This document shows positions 8,668-16,894 of a DNA stretch of 64,000 nucleotides, piece by piece. Every line of letters starts with the position of its first letter. Within the stretch, counting starts at the first letter, position 1. The notes under the pieces were generated by a model. That model had not been told where the DNA came from, searched no databases, and worked only from the letters and a program-made list of their open reading frames with translations. The position numbers and the translations under genes were made by a program. This DNA comes from an uncultured Bacteroidales bacterium (GTDB lineage Bacteria > Bacteroidota > Bacteroidia > Bacteroidales > UBA932): the NCBI GenBank assembly GCA_900316045.1, contig ONBM01000008.1, positions 1-64,000 on the forward strand, given 5' to 3'.

Positions 8668-9357
8668 ATGAGCTACGCTTCAATATGGGTCATAATGATC
8701 GCTGTCATGGTGCTGAGCTTCGTGGTTCAGAACACCCTCCAAAGACGTTTCACTAAATATTCGAAGATTCCCACATCTTATGGCATGACAGGGGCAGACA
8801 TCGCCAGGGAGATGCTACGACAGAATGGCATAACTGACGTGCAGGTTTCTAACATAAGAGGCAGGCTCACAGACCATTACAATCCGCAGACAAAAACCGT
8901 GAACCTGAGCGACTCGGTTTATAATAGCAATAGCATCGCAGCTGCGGCTGTCGCTGCCCATGAGTGTGGTCATGTCATCCAGCATGCCACCGGCTATGCT
9001 CCGCTTAAGCTTCGCACAGCAATGGTTCCCGTAGTTAGTTTCTGCAGCAACATCGTGCAATGGGTTCTGCTGGCTGGAGTTCTAATGGTTCAGTCATTCC
9101 CGCAGCTGCTCTGGATTGGGATAATCCTCTTCGCCGCGACTACTATTTTCAGCATAGTGACTCTCCCCGTTGAGATAAACGCCAGCAAAAGAGCCATAGC
9201 ATGGCTGGAGCAATCTGGAATAGCAACTCAAGAGACAAAGCCAATGGCAATAGATGCTCTTAAATGGGCAGCATACACTTATGTTATCGCTGCAATCGGC
9301 TCTCTCGCTACGCTTTTCTACTACATCGCAATCGCAAGCAGCGGGAATCGCCGTTAA
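8668..9357 (+). CDS. Zinc metallopeptidase, YugP type, membrane-bound
   Basis: About 229 residues from the ATG at 8668. An N-terminal membrane helix comes first, then the zinc site His98-Glu-Cys-Gly-His102 (AAHECGHVIQH). Two further membrane segments lie near residues 120-160 and one at the C-terminus. The DIAREML and TVNLSDSVY segments are typical of the putative neutral zinc metallopeptidase family (YugP, Pfam Zn_peptidase_2). The physiological substrate is unknown. The longer reading frame from 8599 adds an unlikely Cys-containing extension and is rejected. Confidence 0.9.
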   Translation: MSYASIWVIMIAVMVLSFVVQNTLQRRFTKYSKIPTSYGMTGADIAREMLRQNGITDVQVSNIRGRLTDHYNPQTKTVNLSDSVYNSNSIAAAAVAAHECGHVIQHATGYAPLKLRTAMVPVVSFCSNIVQWVLLAGVLMVQSFPQLLWIGIILFAATTIFSIVTLPVEINASKRAIAWLEQSGIATQETKPMAIDALKWAAYTYVIAAIGSLATLFYYIAIASSGNRR

Positions 9358-9492
9358 TCACAATGAGGCAAATTATTTAAAATTTTTTCTGTTTTTATAA
9401 GGAATTTCTGTTTTAATTAGTTATTGCTGTTTTCATGTCTTAATATTGTCCGCAAAGATCAATAATAATATTGGTCGGAAAACATTGTTTTA

Positions 9493-9524
9493 TTGTTAGG
9501 TAATGAAATTATTACCTATATTTG
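9493..9524 (+). promoter_or_regulatory. Promoter with embedded palindromic operator
   Basis: TTG at 9493-9495 and TATATTTG at 9517-9524 are separated by 21 bases, a good Bacteroidetes promoter. Between and overlapping them lies a perfect inverted repeat: arms TAGGTAAT and ATTACCTA (9497-9504 and 9511-9518) around GAAATT. A dimeric HTH repressor bound there would block the polymerase. The downstream operon encodes a protein with a helix-turn-helix, so autorepression is the natural inference. Confidence 0.7.
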
Positions 9525-9534
9525 CGGAGAAAGA

Positions 9535-9774
9535 ATGCCAACAATATTCATTCTTTATGGGTTAAGATTCTTTTACTATTCGAACGATCATAACCCTATT
9601 CATGTCCACGTTGCCAAAGACGGGTGTGAGGCGAAATTTTCTTTGTTTCCTGTGACACTTGTGGAAAACAATGGATTAAAGGCTACTGACTTAAAGATAG
9701 CTAAGGCTATCATCAAGGAGAACAAGGATTTGATTGTTGAACATTGGAATAAATATTTTAACAAGGAGAACTGA
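9535..9774 (+). CDS. DUF4160 domain protein
   Basis: A 79-residue protein starting MPTIFILYGLRFFYYSNDH and containing the family phrase HNPIHVHVAKDG. DUF4160 proteins are usually encoded next to DUF2442 proteins, and the pair has the layout of a toxin-antitoxin-like module, though activity has not been established for this pair to my knowledge. The start at 9535 gives the family N-terminus and follows the promoter by only about ten bases, implying a very short leader. The next gene begins one base after its stop. Confidence 0.85.
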   Translation: MPTIFILYGLRFFYYSNDHNPIHVHVAKDGCEAKFSLFPVTLVENNGLKATDLKIAKAIIKENKDLIVEHWNKYFNKEN

Positions 9775-9775
9775 C

Positions 9776-10183
9776 ATGGTTAAAGTTAAAAAGGTATGGC
9801 TTACTAAATCGGCAGTCTGGATAGAGACTGTCGATGGGAGAAAGGCGTGTGAAAAGTTCTCTGATTATCCACGTCTCAAGAATGCATCAGATGCCGAGAG
9901 GGCAGGATTCGATCAGGATGACTTCGGTCTACATTGGTCGCTTCTTGATGAAGATCTGAAGTTCGATGAGTTTCTCAAAGATAAAAATGAGAATCTGCTA
10001 TTTAGATTATTCATTGAGCATCCAGAGTTGAATGCCTCAGCTGTAGCTAGGAGGATTGGAATTTCTCAGAGTTTATTCGCACAATATGTTAGTGGCACTA
10101 AAATGCCATCAGCCGAACGCCTGCAAAAGATTCTCGCAACAATTCAACAAATTGGACGGGAACTAATCACAGTCGGTGCCTAA
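9776..10183 (+). CDS. DUF2442 domain protein with C-terminal helix-turn-helix
   Basis: A 135-residue protein. The N-terminal part (about 1-80) matches the DUF2442 pattern, with DGRKACEKFSDYPRLKNA and FGLHWSLLDEDL. The C-terminal part (about 85-130) is an XRE-like helix-turn-helix (ASAVARRIGISQSLFAQYVS). A strong Shine-Dalgarno AAGGAG lies at 9763-9768. The gene begins one base after the DUF4160 stop, so the two are translationally linked. By analogy with small modules whose second gene encodes a DNA-binding antitoxin, this protein is the likely repressor of the palindrome at 9497-9518. Confidence 0.85.
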   Translation: MVKVKKVWLTKSAVWIETVDGRKACEKFSDYPRLKNASDAERAGFDQDDFGLHWSLLDEDLKFDEFLKDKNENLLFRLFIEHPELNASAVARRIGISQSLFAQYVSGTKMPSAERLQKILATIQQIGRELITVGA

Positions 10184-10188
10184 AAAAC

Positions 10189-10422
10189 CTAGAACAGAGT
10201 CGGATGGCTCTCGTCAAGTCCAGTGAGGATTCGCTCCATGGTGGCCTCACGGAAGATGGCTGAGCGCCCTTTCAAGCCGAATCGACGGCAGTATTCTTTC
10301 ACTGCGGATATTTCGCTGTCATTCAGATAAATCACCTGGCGATGAGTCCTTTTCATCGCTTTCTTGCGTTTCTCGAAGAGATCCGGCTCCGGCGGAGCCA
10401 TTTTCTTTTTCCTTTTAGACAA
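10189..10422 (-). CDS. Small basic protein, ribbon-helix-helix-like
   Basis: A 77-residue basic protein with a lysine-rich N-terminus (KRKKK), then a short strand (HRQVIYLND) and two predicted helices (SEISAVKEYCRRFGL and RSAIFREATMERILTGL). That strand-helix-helix order is seen in CopG/Arc-type DNA-binding proteins. I do not recognise a named family. It is convergent with the DUF2442 gene, five bases apart, and divergent from gmk. A role in transcription is only a guess from fold and charge. Confidence 0.65.
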   Translation of the reverse strand: MSKRKKKMAPPEPDLFEKRKKAMKRTHRQVIYLNDSEISAVKEYCRRFGLKGRSAIFREATMERILTGLDESHPTLF

Positions 10423-10500
10423 AACTGGAACTGTTTGAACTGAGTGTCACAAATATAGCAAATTAATGTATGAAATATTCACCGAACGGCTAAAAAAGGC

Positions 10501-10508
10501 TAAATTTG
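10501..10508 (+). promoter_or_regulatory. -7 element for gmk-nadD
   Basis: A perfect TAAATTTG lies 16 bases before the gmk start codon. No good TTG is seen 19-21 bases upstream, so the -33 element is weak. Confidence 0.6.
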
Positions 10509-10524
10509 CAAAAAGCAGATCATC

Positions 10525-11121
10525 ATGCAGAACAAGGTTTTGATTTTCTCGGCACCGTCGGGCTCTGGAAAGAGCACGATCGTAAATCATATTCTCGGAA
10601 TATATAAGGGCAATATGGAATTCTCAGTCTCTGCCACTTCCAGAGCGCCAAGAGGAAGCGAACAGAATGGGAAAGAATATTATTTCGTCTCACCGGAGAA
10701 ATTCAGGGACATGATTGCCAAGGGCGAGTTCGTTGAATATGAGGAGGTCTATCACGATCATTTCTACGGCACGCTTAAGTCGGAGGTTCAAAGGATATGG
10801 GATGCCGGCCACGTGATAATCTTCGACGTGGACGTGAAAGGCGGAGTGAACCTCAAGAAATATTTCGGAGACAAGGCATTATCCATATTCATAAAGGCTC
10901 CTTCCATCGAGGCTCTCAGGGAACGGCTGGAAAAACGCGGCACCGACTCTCCCGAGGCCATCGCAGAAAGGGTCGCCAAGGCCGCCGAGGAACTGACCTA
11001 CGCTCCGAAGTTCGATTATGTGCTGGTCAACGATGACCTTCCTGCTGCCTTCGCTGAAGCGGAGAAGGTCGTAGAGGATTTCCTGGACGATGGCAAGCTG
11101 AACTACTCAACTATAATCTGA
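10525..11121 (+). CDS. gmk: Guanylate kinase
   Basis: A 198-residue cytoplasmic kinase that converts GMP and ATP to GDP and ADP. The P-loop is at residues 9-18 (SAPSGSGKST). The GMP-binding region (SATSRAPRGSEQNGKEYYFV) follows, with the FVEYEEVYHDHFYGT segment and the VDVKGG strand. Length and motif order are normal. The gene is followed four bases later by nadD, so the two nucleotide-metabolism genes probably form an operon, an arrangement common in Bacteroidetes. Confidence 0.96.
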   Translation: MQNKVLIFSAPSGSGKSTIVNHILGIYKGNMEFSVSATSRAPRGSEQNGKEYYFVSPEKFRDMIAKGEFVEYEEVYHDHFYGTLKSEVQRIWDAGHVIIFDVDVKGGVNLKKYFGDKALSIFIKAPSIEALRERLEKRGTDSPEAIAERVAKAAEELTYAPKFDYVLVNDDLPAAFAEAEKVVEDFLDDGKLNYSTII

Positions 11122-11125
11122 TACC

Positions 11126-11758
11126 GTGAGAATCGCAGTATATTCCGGTTCGTTCAACCCGCTCCACATCGGACACCTGGCCATCATGAAGCACCTCACC
11201 TATGACGATGGCTTCGACATGGTCTATCTGATAGTGTCCCCAAAGAATCCTCTGAAACAAGGGATTAGCGCTGATACGGGATGGGCAAGGTATCACGCTG
11301 CACGGAGAGCGGTGAAGCGGCACCCAGAATTGCAGGTTTGGGTCGATGACATCGAGCTTATGATGCCGCCTCCGCAATACACGATCAGGACTCTGGATGC
11401 GCTTCGCCAGCGGGAGCCTAAGAATGAATTCACCCTGGTCATAGGTGCAGACAATCTTGAGAACATCCACAGATGGAGGGATTTCCAGAGGATACTCTGC
11501 GAATATGGGGTAGCAGTGTACCCGCGGAAAGGCTTCGACATAGGGGCTATTAAGAAACAGCTGCAAGAGGAAAGCCTGGCTAGCTCTTCTGCGCATGTGC
11601 TTGATTATCAGAATCACAATGGGATGAACAACCTGAACGACCATCTTCGCTCAGCCTACAAGATAGACCTGCTCGACGCTCCTCTGGTCGAGATTTCTTC
11701 GACGGAAATCCGAGAGGGCTTCTCCGAGGGGAAGGACATGTCAGAGTGGCTGATGTGA
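11126..11758 (+). CDS. nadD: Nicotinate-nucleotide adenylyltransferase
   Basis: A 210-residue nucleotidyltransferase for NAD synthesis (nicotinate mononucleotide plus ATP to deamido-NAD). The signature GSFNPLHIGH spans residues 8-17 and the second motif ISSTEIREG lies near residue 190. The start codon is GTG at 11126, four bases after the gmk stop. The next in-frame ATG would remove the essential first strand and the GSFNP motif, so GTG must be used. No sign of degeneration. Confidence 0.95.
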   Translation: MRIAVYSGSFNPLHIGHLAIMKHLTYDDGFDMVYLIVSPKNPLKQGISADTGWARYHAARRAVKRHPELQVWVDDIELMMPPPQYTIRTLDALRQREPKNEFTLVIGADNLENIHRWRDFQRILCEYGVAVYPRKGFDIGAIKKQLQEESLASSSAHVLDYQNHNGMNNLNDHLRSAYKIDLLDAPLVEISSTEIREGFSEGKDMSEWLM

Positions 11759-11862
11759 ATTTCCTGTGCCATGGCATAAAATTACTGAATTTCGTAAATC
11801 TAATGCGGAAAGATGAAAATAATTTATAACAGCCTTTGGCACATTTGCAATGCTAAAAAATA

Positions 11863-13719
11863 ATGAATATGTCAAAGTCAGTAAAGAAGAATTTCCCTGT
11901 AACGGGGATGGGATGCGCATCCTGCGTGGCCAGGGTGCAGAAAGCTATCAGCGAGGTGAAAGGGGTTTCCAGCTGCAACGTCAGCCTGGCCTCCAATTCT
12001 GCGCAAGTTGAATTCGACCCGGCGGTGACTAATCCTGAACAACTCAGCAAGGCGGTGTCCGACGCTGGTTACGGCCTCATCGTCGGTGACGAAGAAGATG
12101 CCGAAGAAGAAGCAGACCGGCTGCAGGAGGACTATTACAAGTCCCTGAAACGGGACATGTTGCTTGCCGCGATCCTGGCCCTCCTCGTGATGCTGCTAGG
12201 AATGGGATTCGGCGATATGCCTTGGAATGGCTACCTGCTATGGCTCCTGTCTACTCCTGCCGTGTTCTGGTGCGGCAGGCGTTTCTTCATCGCGGCCTGG
12301 AAGCAGGCCTGGCATGGAAGCGCCAACATGGACACGCTAGTAGCATTGTCCACCCTGATTTCATATTTATTCAGCTTGTTCAACCTGTTGTTCCCTCAGG
12401 CATGGACTTCCAGGGGCATAGAGCCTCATCTGTATTTCGAGTCATCCGCTATGATCGTGGCCTTCATCCTGATTGGAAGGGTGCTGGAAGAAAGGGCAAA
12501 GCACAGCACCACGGCTTCGATCCGCGAGCTTATGGGACTACAGCCAAAGACCGTGAACCTCAAGCCAGGCGACATGTTCAAGGTCAAACCAGGGGAAAGG
12601 ATTCCGGCAGATGGAGAGGTAGTCGGCGGCGAGTCTTTCGTGGACGAGTCCATGCTCACCGGCGAACCTGTCGCTGTCAGCAAAACCATCGGCTCGAAGG
12701 TCTACGCCGGCACGATGAACCAGAGAGGCACTTTCCAGATACGAGCAAACAAGGTTGGGAAAGACACTATGCTCTCGGCCATAATCAAGATGGTAAAGGA
12801 TGCTCAAGGCTCGAAGGCGAAGATTCAGAATATCGTCGATAAGGTGGCAGCAGTGTTCGTGCCTGCCATATTGGCAGCCTCCGTCATGACCCTCATAGCA
12901 TGGCTTATTTTCGATCCAGCAGAAGGAGTGTCCAGAGGGCTTCTGGCCATGGTTTCGGTTCTAGTGATTGCCTGCCCTTGCTCGCTAGGCCTGGCGACGC
13001 CTACGGCTCTAATCGCCGGAATCGGCAACGGAGCCAGACAGGGCATTTTAATAAAAGACGCTGATTCTCTGCAGGTTGCTAGATCCATCGATGCCATAGT
13101 GCTGGACAAGACCGGTACTATTACGAAAGAACTCAAGGGGGATGAGATTCCTACGGCCACTTCGGATTTCGTGGATGAGGTTAAGGAGACATCGGCCGGG
13201 GCGGTAGCAGAATTGAAGGAAATGGGATTGGATGTCTATATGCTCTCCGGGGACAATCCTGAGCGTGCCGGGAAGGTTGCGGCCAAGGTCGGAATAGACA
13301 ATGTGGTTTCCGGGGTTCTGCCTGGGGACAAGCAGAATTTCGTGAGGAAGCTTCAGGCTGAGGGCAGGAAAGTGGGGATGGCCGGGGATGGGATAAACGA
13401 CAGCCCCGCGCTGGCTCTGGCGGATTTGAGCATTGCGATGGGTGATGGGACCGATATCGCCATGAATGCCGCTATGGTAACGATCGTGACTTCCGATCTG
13501 AAGAAGATTTCTCAGTTGATCAAGCTTTCTCGCAGGACGTTCAAGATAATCAAGGAGAATCTTTTCTGGGCCTTCTTCTACAATGTCTTGGCCGTGCCTA
13601 TTGCTGCGGGTGTGCTGTATCCGGTCAACGGATTCATGCTGAACCCGATGATTGCGGCAGCCTGCATGGCAATGAGCTCCGTCTGCGTCGTGCTGAATTC
13701 ACTGAGACTCAGAAAGTAA
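11863..13719 (+). CDS. Copper-type P1B ATPase lacking most of its nucleotide-binding domain
   Basis: A 618-residue heavy-metal P-type ATPase. An N-terminal HMA domain (metal ligands Cys18 and Cys21 in GMGCASC) is followed by membrane helices, the actuator motif TGE (266-268), and the transmembrane metal site CPC (371-373), which suggests Cu(I). Next come the phosphorylated Asp415 in DKTGTIT, SGDN at 462-465, GDGIND (508-513) and two final helices. Only 49 residues separate Asp415 from Asp464, where about 140 are usual. The N domain with its His-Pro motif for ATP binding is absent, and a short linker (KELKGDEIPTATSDF) takes its place. The frame is intact on both sides. Either an in-frame deletion has made the pump inactive, or it works in an unusual way. 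Confidence 0.9.
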   Translation: MNMSKSVKKNFPVTGMGCASCVARVQKAISEVKGVSSCNVSLASNSAQVEFDPAVTNPEQLSKAVSDAGYGLIVGDEEDAEEEADRLQEDYYKSLKRDMLLAAILALLVMLLGMGFGDMPWNGYLLWLLSTPAVFWCGRRFFIAAWKQAWHGSANMDTLVALSTLISYLFSLFNLLFPQAWTSRGIEPHLYFESSAMIVAFILIGRVLEERAKHSTTASIRELMGLQPKTVNLKPGDMFKVKPGERIPADGEVVGGESFVDESMLTGEPVAVSKTIGSKVYAGTMNQRGTFQIRANKVGKDTMLSAIIKMVKDAQGSKAKIQNIVDKVAAVFVPAILAASVMTLIAWLIFDPAEGVSRGLLAMVSVLVIACPCSLGLATPTALIAGIGNGARQGILIKDADSLQVARSIDAIVLDKTGTITKELKGDEIPTATSDFVDEVKETSAGAVAELKEMGLDVYMLSGDNPERAGKVAAKVGIDNVVSGVLPGDKQNFVRKLQAEGRKVGMAGDGINDSPALALADLSIAMGDGTDIAMNAAMVTIVTSDLKKISQLIKLSRRTFKIIKENLFWAFFYNVLAVPIAAGVLYPVNGFMLNPMIAAACMAMSSVCVVLNSLRLRK

Positions 13720-13851
13720 TTTTTCACGCTAGCACTTCACCTTGTTTTCCTGGATTCCCCGTGACCTCCTGATTTCCACTTGACACCCTGTTTTTTTCGC
13801 CTCGTCAACCTTACGGAAGTCAGAACCTATGCGATAATCGAAAAAATTATG

Positions 13852-13859
13852 TAATTTTG
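13852..13859 (+). promoter_or_regulatory. -7 element for the YqeY gene
   Basis: TAATTTTG fits TAnnTTTG and lies 20 bases before the start codon at 13880. The upstream part of the gap (13720-13851) shows no other structure. Confidence 0.5.
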
Positions 13860-13879
13860 GACATAAAAATTCTAATGCC

Positions 13880-14326
13880 ATGGCACTCGAACAACAAATT
13901 CAGAAAGACATAATGGAGGCGATGAAAACTCATGACACGGTGCGCCTCAATGCCGTAAGGGCGATAAAGTCAGAAATTCTGCTAGCGAAGACATCTAGCA
14001 CAGAGCATGAGCTTGAAGACTCCGACGTTATGAAACTCATTCAGAAACTTGTCAAGCAGCGTAAAGAGTCAGCTGAGATGTATGTGCAAGCCGGAAGGCA
14101 GGAACTTGCAGACAATGAACTAGCCGAGGCAAAATTCATGGAATCATACCTTCCAAAAGCACTTTCAGAAGATGAGGTCAGGAACATGCTGAAACAAATC
14201 ATTGCCGAAGTCGGGGCGTCTTCTCCGAAAGACATGGGCAAAGTAATGGGTGCAGCCACCAAGCGTTTGGCTGGTCAGGCCGACGGTCGCACCATCTCCA
14301 CGATCGTCAAAGAATTACTTTCTTAG
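13880..14326 (+). CDS. GatB/YqeY domain protein
   Basis: A 148-residue helical protein of the YqeY family, homologous to the tRNA-binding tail of the amidotransferase subunit GatB. Typical phrases are IMEAMKTHDTVRLNAVRAIKSEI, LIQKLVKQRKESAEMY and SPKDMGKVMGAATKRLAGQADG. Its role is not firmly known; an involvement with tRNA or aminoacyl-tRNA quality is inferred from the GatB similarity. It stands alone, with its own -7 element and a terminator at 14346-14377. Confidence 0.92.
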   Translation: MALEQQIQKDIMEAMKTHDTVRLNAVRAIKSEILLAKTSSTEHELEDSDVMKLIQKLVKQRKESAEMYVQAGRQELADNELAEAKFMESYLPKALSEDEVRNMLKQIIAEVGASSPKDMGKVMGAATKRLAGQADGRTISTIVKELLS

Positions 14327-14345
14327 ATTTCTCTCAAAAGAATAA

Positions 14346-14377
14346 GAGGCTCACCCATCAACGGGCTAGCCTCTTTT
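14346..14377 (+). terminator. Terminator after the YqeY gene
   Basis: GAGGCT pairs with AGCCTC, with CCC/GGG extending the inner stem, followed by four T residues. It begins about 20 bases after the stop codon. Confidence 0.75.
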
Positions 14378-14672
14378 GCACAACTTGATTATGAGAATTA
14401 ATTTTCATAGCCAAGTTTAGGAACACTAACTACTAATCATTAACCTGTACAGACACTATTATCAAGTTTCGTGCTAAACCGCAAAGCCGATTGATTTTTT
14501 TCTTCAATTTTCAATGAATTCCTCTTTTTCCTAAGCAAATCTCTAAGCAATCGGAACGAGTCGAATTATTTCGGTTTTTGGCTCAGATTTGTTATCTTTG
14601 AGACGCTTGCCTCGGAGGTGTCGGAAGACATCAAGGAACCAGACAGGCTGACAAAATAGTAAATAAATCATT
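14378..14672. other. Non-coding gap with a -7 element
   Basis: The gap between the YqeY terminator and the next gene holds TATCTTTG at 14593-14600, a good -7 element on the plus strand, implying a leader of about 65 bases for the lipoprotein gene at 14673. No matching -33 element was found. No coding potential or RNA structure that I can name was seen. Confidence 0.5.
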
Positions 14673-15683
14673 ATGAGAAACATATTTCTAATGGCCGCAT
14701 GCGCTTCGATTCTACTGGTCTCATGCGGAAAAGACGGAGGAGAAGGGAAAAAGGAAGAGCCGGTAGTTCAGAACACATGGCCGGAGAGTGGGTTTTCCGG
14801 AAACAATTACTGGTACCTTAGCAATGGCACCGTGCAGATTGGTGTGGACCTGTCCAGGGGCGGATGCGTTTTCCATTTCTCAGAGAAAGGCACCAAGAGA
14901 AACCTGATAAACCACTATGACAACGGGCGATTCATCCAGCAGTCATATTATGATGGGAAAACCGACGGAAGCGTATGGAACGGAAAGAACTGGAGATGGA
15001 ACCCGATTCAAGGCGGTGGCTGGAAGGAAGGCACCGGCGCCAAGATAATTAAGAGAGAGAAAAGCGAAACAAGCATAGAAATTCAGACGCAGCCCGTACA
15101 CTGGGCCACTTGCGAGGCTCTGCCGGAGTGCGGCATGACCGAAACCATAACCCTGGGAGAGAATTATGCGAAAATCCATTATAAATTCACCAATAACGGC
15201 AACGGCGCATATAGTCACGCCCAGTATGACCAGGAATTGCCGGCAGTGTTCTGCGACGGTGCCCTCGGGACTTTCGTCACATACGAAGGTGATGCGCCTT
15301 GGACAGGAGACGATCTGACATACGTGAAAAACGTGACTTCCGTCACGGACTGGCCCTTCACTCAAGCCCTTTCGTCCGAATGCTGGGCCGCATACCTGGA
15401 CAGCAAGGGCTGGGGCATCGGAGTCTACACTCCACAAAGCACAGGCACGCCGGGCGAAGACGAGGCTGCGAACATCGGGAAAGTCAGGTATTCGGCCTAC
15501 AGAGCCTCAGGATCTAATTATCCAGGGACGGGTCCCGTGGGAGCATCTTGCTCTTACTTCGGGCCTCATGCCAAGAAAACCATAGTCAAAGGCTTCTCCT
15601 TGGAATACGATGTTTATCTAGCGATTGGCACTGCCGAAGAAATCAGAAGCACGTTCAAGAATATTCACGACAAAAAGCTTTAA
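14673..15683 (+). CDS. Lipoprotein of unknown function, possibly carbohydrate-related
   Basis: A 336-residue lipoprotein (lipobox LLVSCGK, Cys18) with an unstructured linker rich in Lys, Glu and Gly. The mature part is rich in Trp, Tyr and Gly. It has the feel of the supersandwich fold used by galactose-mutarotase-like and glycan-binding proteins: NGTVQIGVDLSRGGCVFHFS near the start, and repeated beta motifs such as ENYAKIHYKFTNNGNGAYSH. I do not recognise a named family and assign no activity. Its stop overlaps the stop of the convergent GTPase gene by four bases. Confidence 0.7.
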   Translation: MRNIFLMAACASILLVSCGKDGGEGKKEEPVVQNTWPESGFSGNNYWYLSNGTVQIGVDLSRGGCVFHFSEKGTKRNLINHYDNGRFIQQSYYDGKTDGSVWNGKNWRWNPIQGGGWKEGTGAKIIKREKSETSIEIQTQPVHWATCEALPECGMTETITLGENYAKIHYKFTNNGNGAYSHAQYDQELPAVFCDGALGTFVTYEGDAPWTGDDLTYVKNVTSVTDWPFTQALSSECWAAYLDSKGWGIGVYTPQSTGTPGEDEAANIGKVRYSAYRASGSNYPGTGPVGASCSYFGPHAKKTIVKGFSLEYDVYLAIGTAEEIRSTFKNIHDKKL

Positions 15684-16831
15684 GCCTTGTCTTCCAGGCA
15701 GGCATCCATCAGGCGGTCGATTTCAGCACGATCCAGATGCTGGCCGATGAAAACGATCTTGATCATTCTGTCTCCATATTCAGGATCCCAGTCGCGGCGC
15801 AGGTTTTTGTCTCGCAGCATCATTTCTTGCAGCTGCTCCTCAGGCATCTCGGCGAACCACTGGCCGGCATCTTTTATGGATTTCTGGGCTCCTGCCTGCT
15901 CGAACAGATAGCATTTGTCCTTGGCATCCGAGAAATAACATATTCCTTTAGCCCTTATGATATTCTTAGGCCACTTCTTAGCTACAAGGTAGTCGAATTT
16001 ATTGATGTCAAGCGCAGGACGGCGATAGTAGACGTAGGTGCCGACCCCATATTCCTCAACCTCTCCGCCCTCTTCGGCAACCTCTTCGTCACCTTCTATT
16101 GCAGCTATCCATGCTGCGGAAGTAGCCACCTCGTCGAAGTTAAACAGATTAGTATTCAATATCTTGTCCAGCTCTATATTACCATAGTCACATTCGTGAA
16201 TGACTGCCTTCGGGTTCAGATTATGAACTATGCTCCTCACTGTGCCAAGGTCTTCTTCCGGCACATCGGAAGCCTTGTTCAGCAGCACCATGTTGCAGAA
16301 CTCAATCTGCTGGATCACCAGGCTCTCCAAGTCATCCTCCTGAATATTCTCTTTCGTCAATGCTTTCCCGCTATCGAATTCATCCTTCATTCTGAGAGCA
16401 TCGACTACCGTCACTATGCAGTCCAGACGAGGAAGGTCATTCTGGGCATATGGAGGGACCAAGTTCGGCATCATATTAATAGTCTGCGCGATAGGGGCAG
16501 GCTCGCAAATCCCGCTTGCCTCGATGACTATGTAATCGAATTTTCTGGAAACGCATAATTCCGACAGCTGATTAACGAGATCGGCTTTTAGCGTGCAGCA
16601 GATGCAGCCGTTCTGCAGCGGCACCAGGCTCGAATCCTGCTGGCTGACCACACCGCCGCTCTGGATGAGGCTCGCATCTATGTTCACTTCACCTATGTCA
16701 TTGACTATCACTGCGAATCTAATGCCTTTCGTATTGCCTAAAATTCTATTCAGCAATGTCGTCTTGCCACTTCCAAGGTAACCCGTCAGCAATAGAACAG
16801 GCACTTCTCTCTTTTCTATAGTTATGGTCAT
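15680..16831 (-). CDS. COG0523 (CobW/YjiA/ZNG-type) GTPase
   Basis: A G3E-family P-loop GTPase of 383 residues when started at 16831. Walker A is GYLGSGKTT (17-25). The metal-binding GCICC motif (Cys76, Cys78, Cys79) identifies the COG0523 subgroup, whose members deliver zinc or other metals to target proteins. DCIVTVVDA and NKASDVPEEDL supply further GTPase motifs. An acidic insert precedes the CobW C-terminal domain, which contains AKGICYFSD. The longer frame starting at 17098 runs into the divergent gene and is rejected. The metal served cannot be told, and no zinc-regulator box was recognised upstream. Confidence 0.9.
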   Translation of the reverse strand: MTITIEKREVPVLLLTGYLGSGKTTLLNRILGNTKGIRFAVIVNDIGEVNIDASLIQSGGVVSQQDSSLVPLQNGCICCTLKADLVNQLSELCVSRKFDYIVIEASGICEPAPIAQTINMMPNLVPPYAQNDLPRLDCIVTVVDALRMKDEFDSGKALTKENIQEDDLESLVIQQIEFCNMVLLNKASDVPEEDLGTVRSIVHNLNPKAVIHECDYGNIELDKILNTNLFNFDEVATSAAWIAAIEGDEEVAEEGGEVEEYGVGTYVYYRRPALDINKFDYLVAKKWPKNIIRAKGICYFSDAKDKCYLFEQAGAQKSIKDAGQWFAEMPEEQLQEMMLRDKNLRRDWDPEYGDRMIKIVFIGQHLDRAEIDRLMDACLEDKA

Positions 16832-16854
16832 GTTTATTATTAATATTAAATTGA

Positions 16855-16885
16855 TTGCAAATTTAAGTATATTTCTATAAATTTG
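16855..16885 (+). promoter_or_regulatory. Promoter for the coiled-coil/zapA operon, with a divergent -7 element
   Basis: On the plus strand, TTG at 16855-16857 and TAAATTTG at 16878-16885 are 20 bases apart, and the start codon follows within ten bases. On the minus strand, a TAAATTTG (plus-strand CAAATTTA, 16858-16865) faces the GTPase gene. The two promoters overlap back to back. Confidence 0.7.
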
Positions 16886-16894
16886 CATTGGAAG

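Noticed and set aside
15548..16558. 336-codon open frame on the plus strand
   Set aside because: Antisense to the COG0523 GTPase gene, which has Walker A and GCICC motifs.
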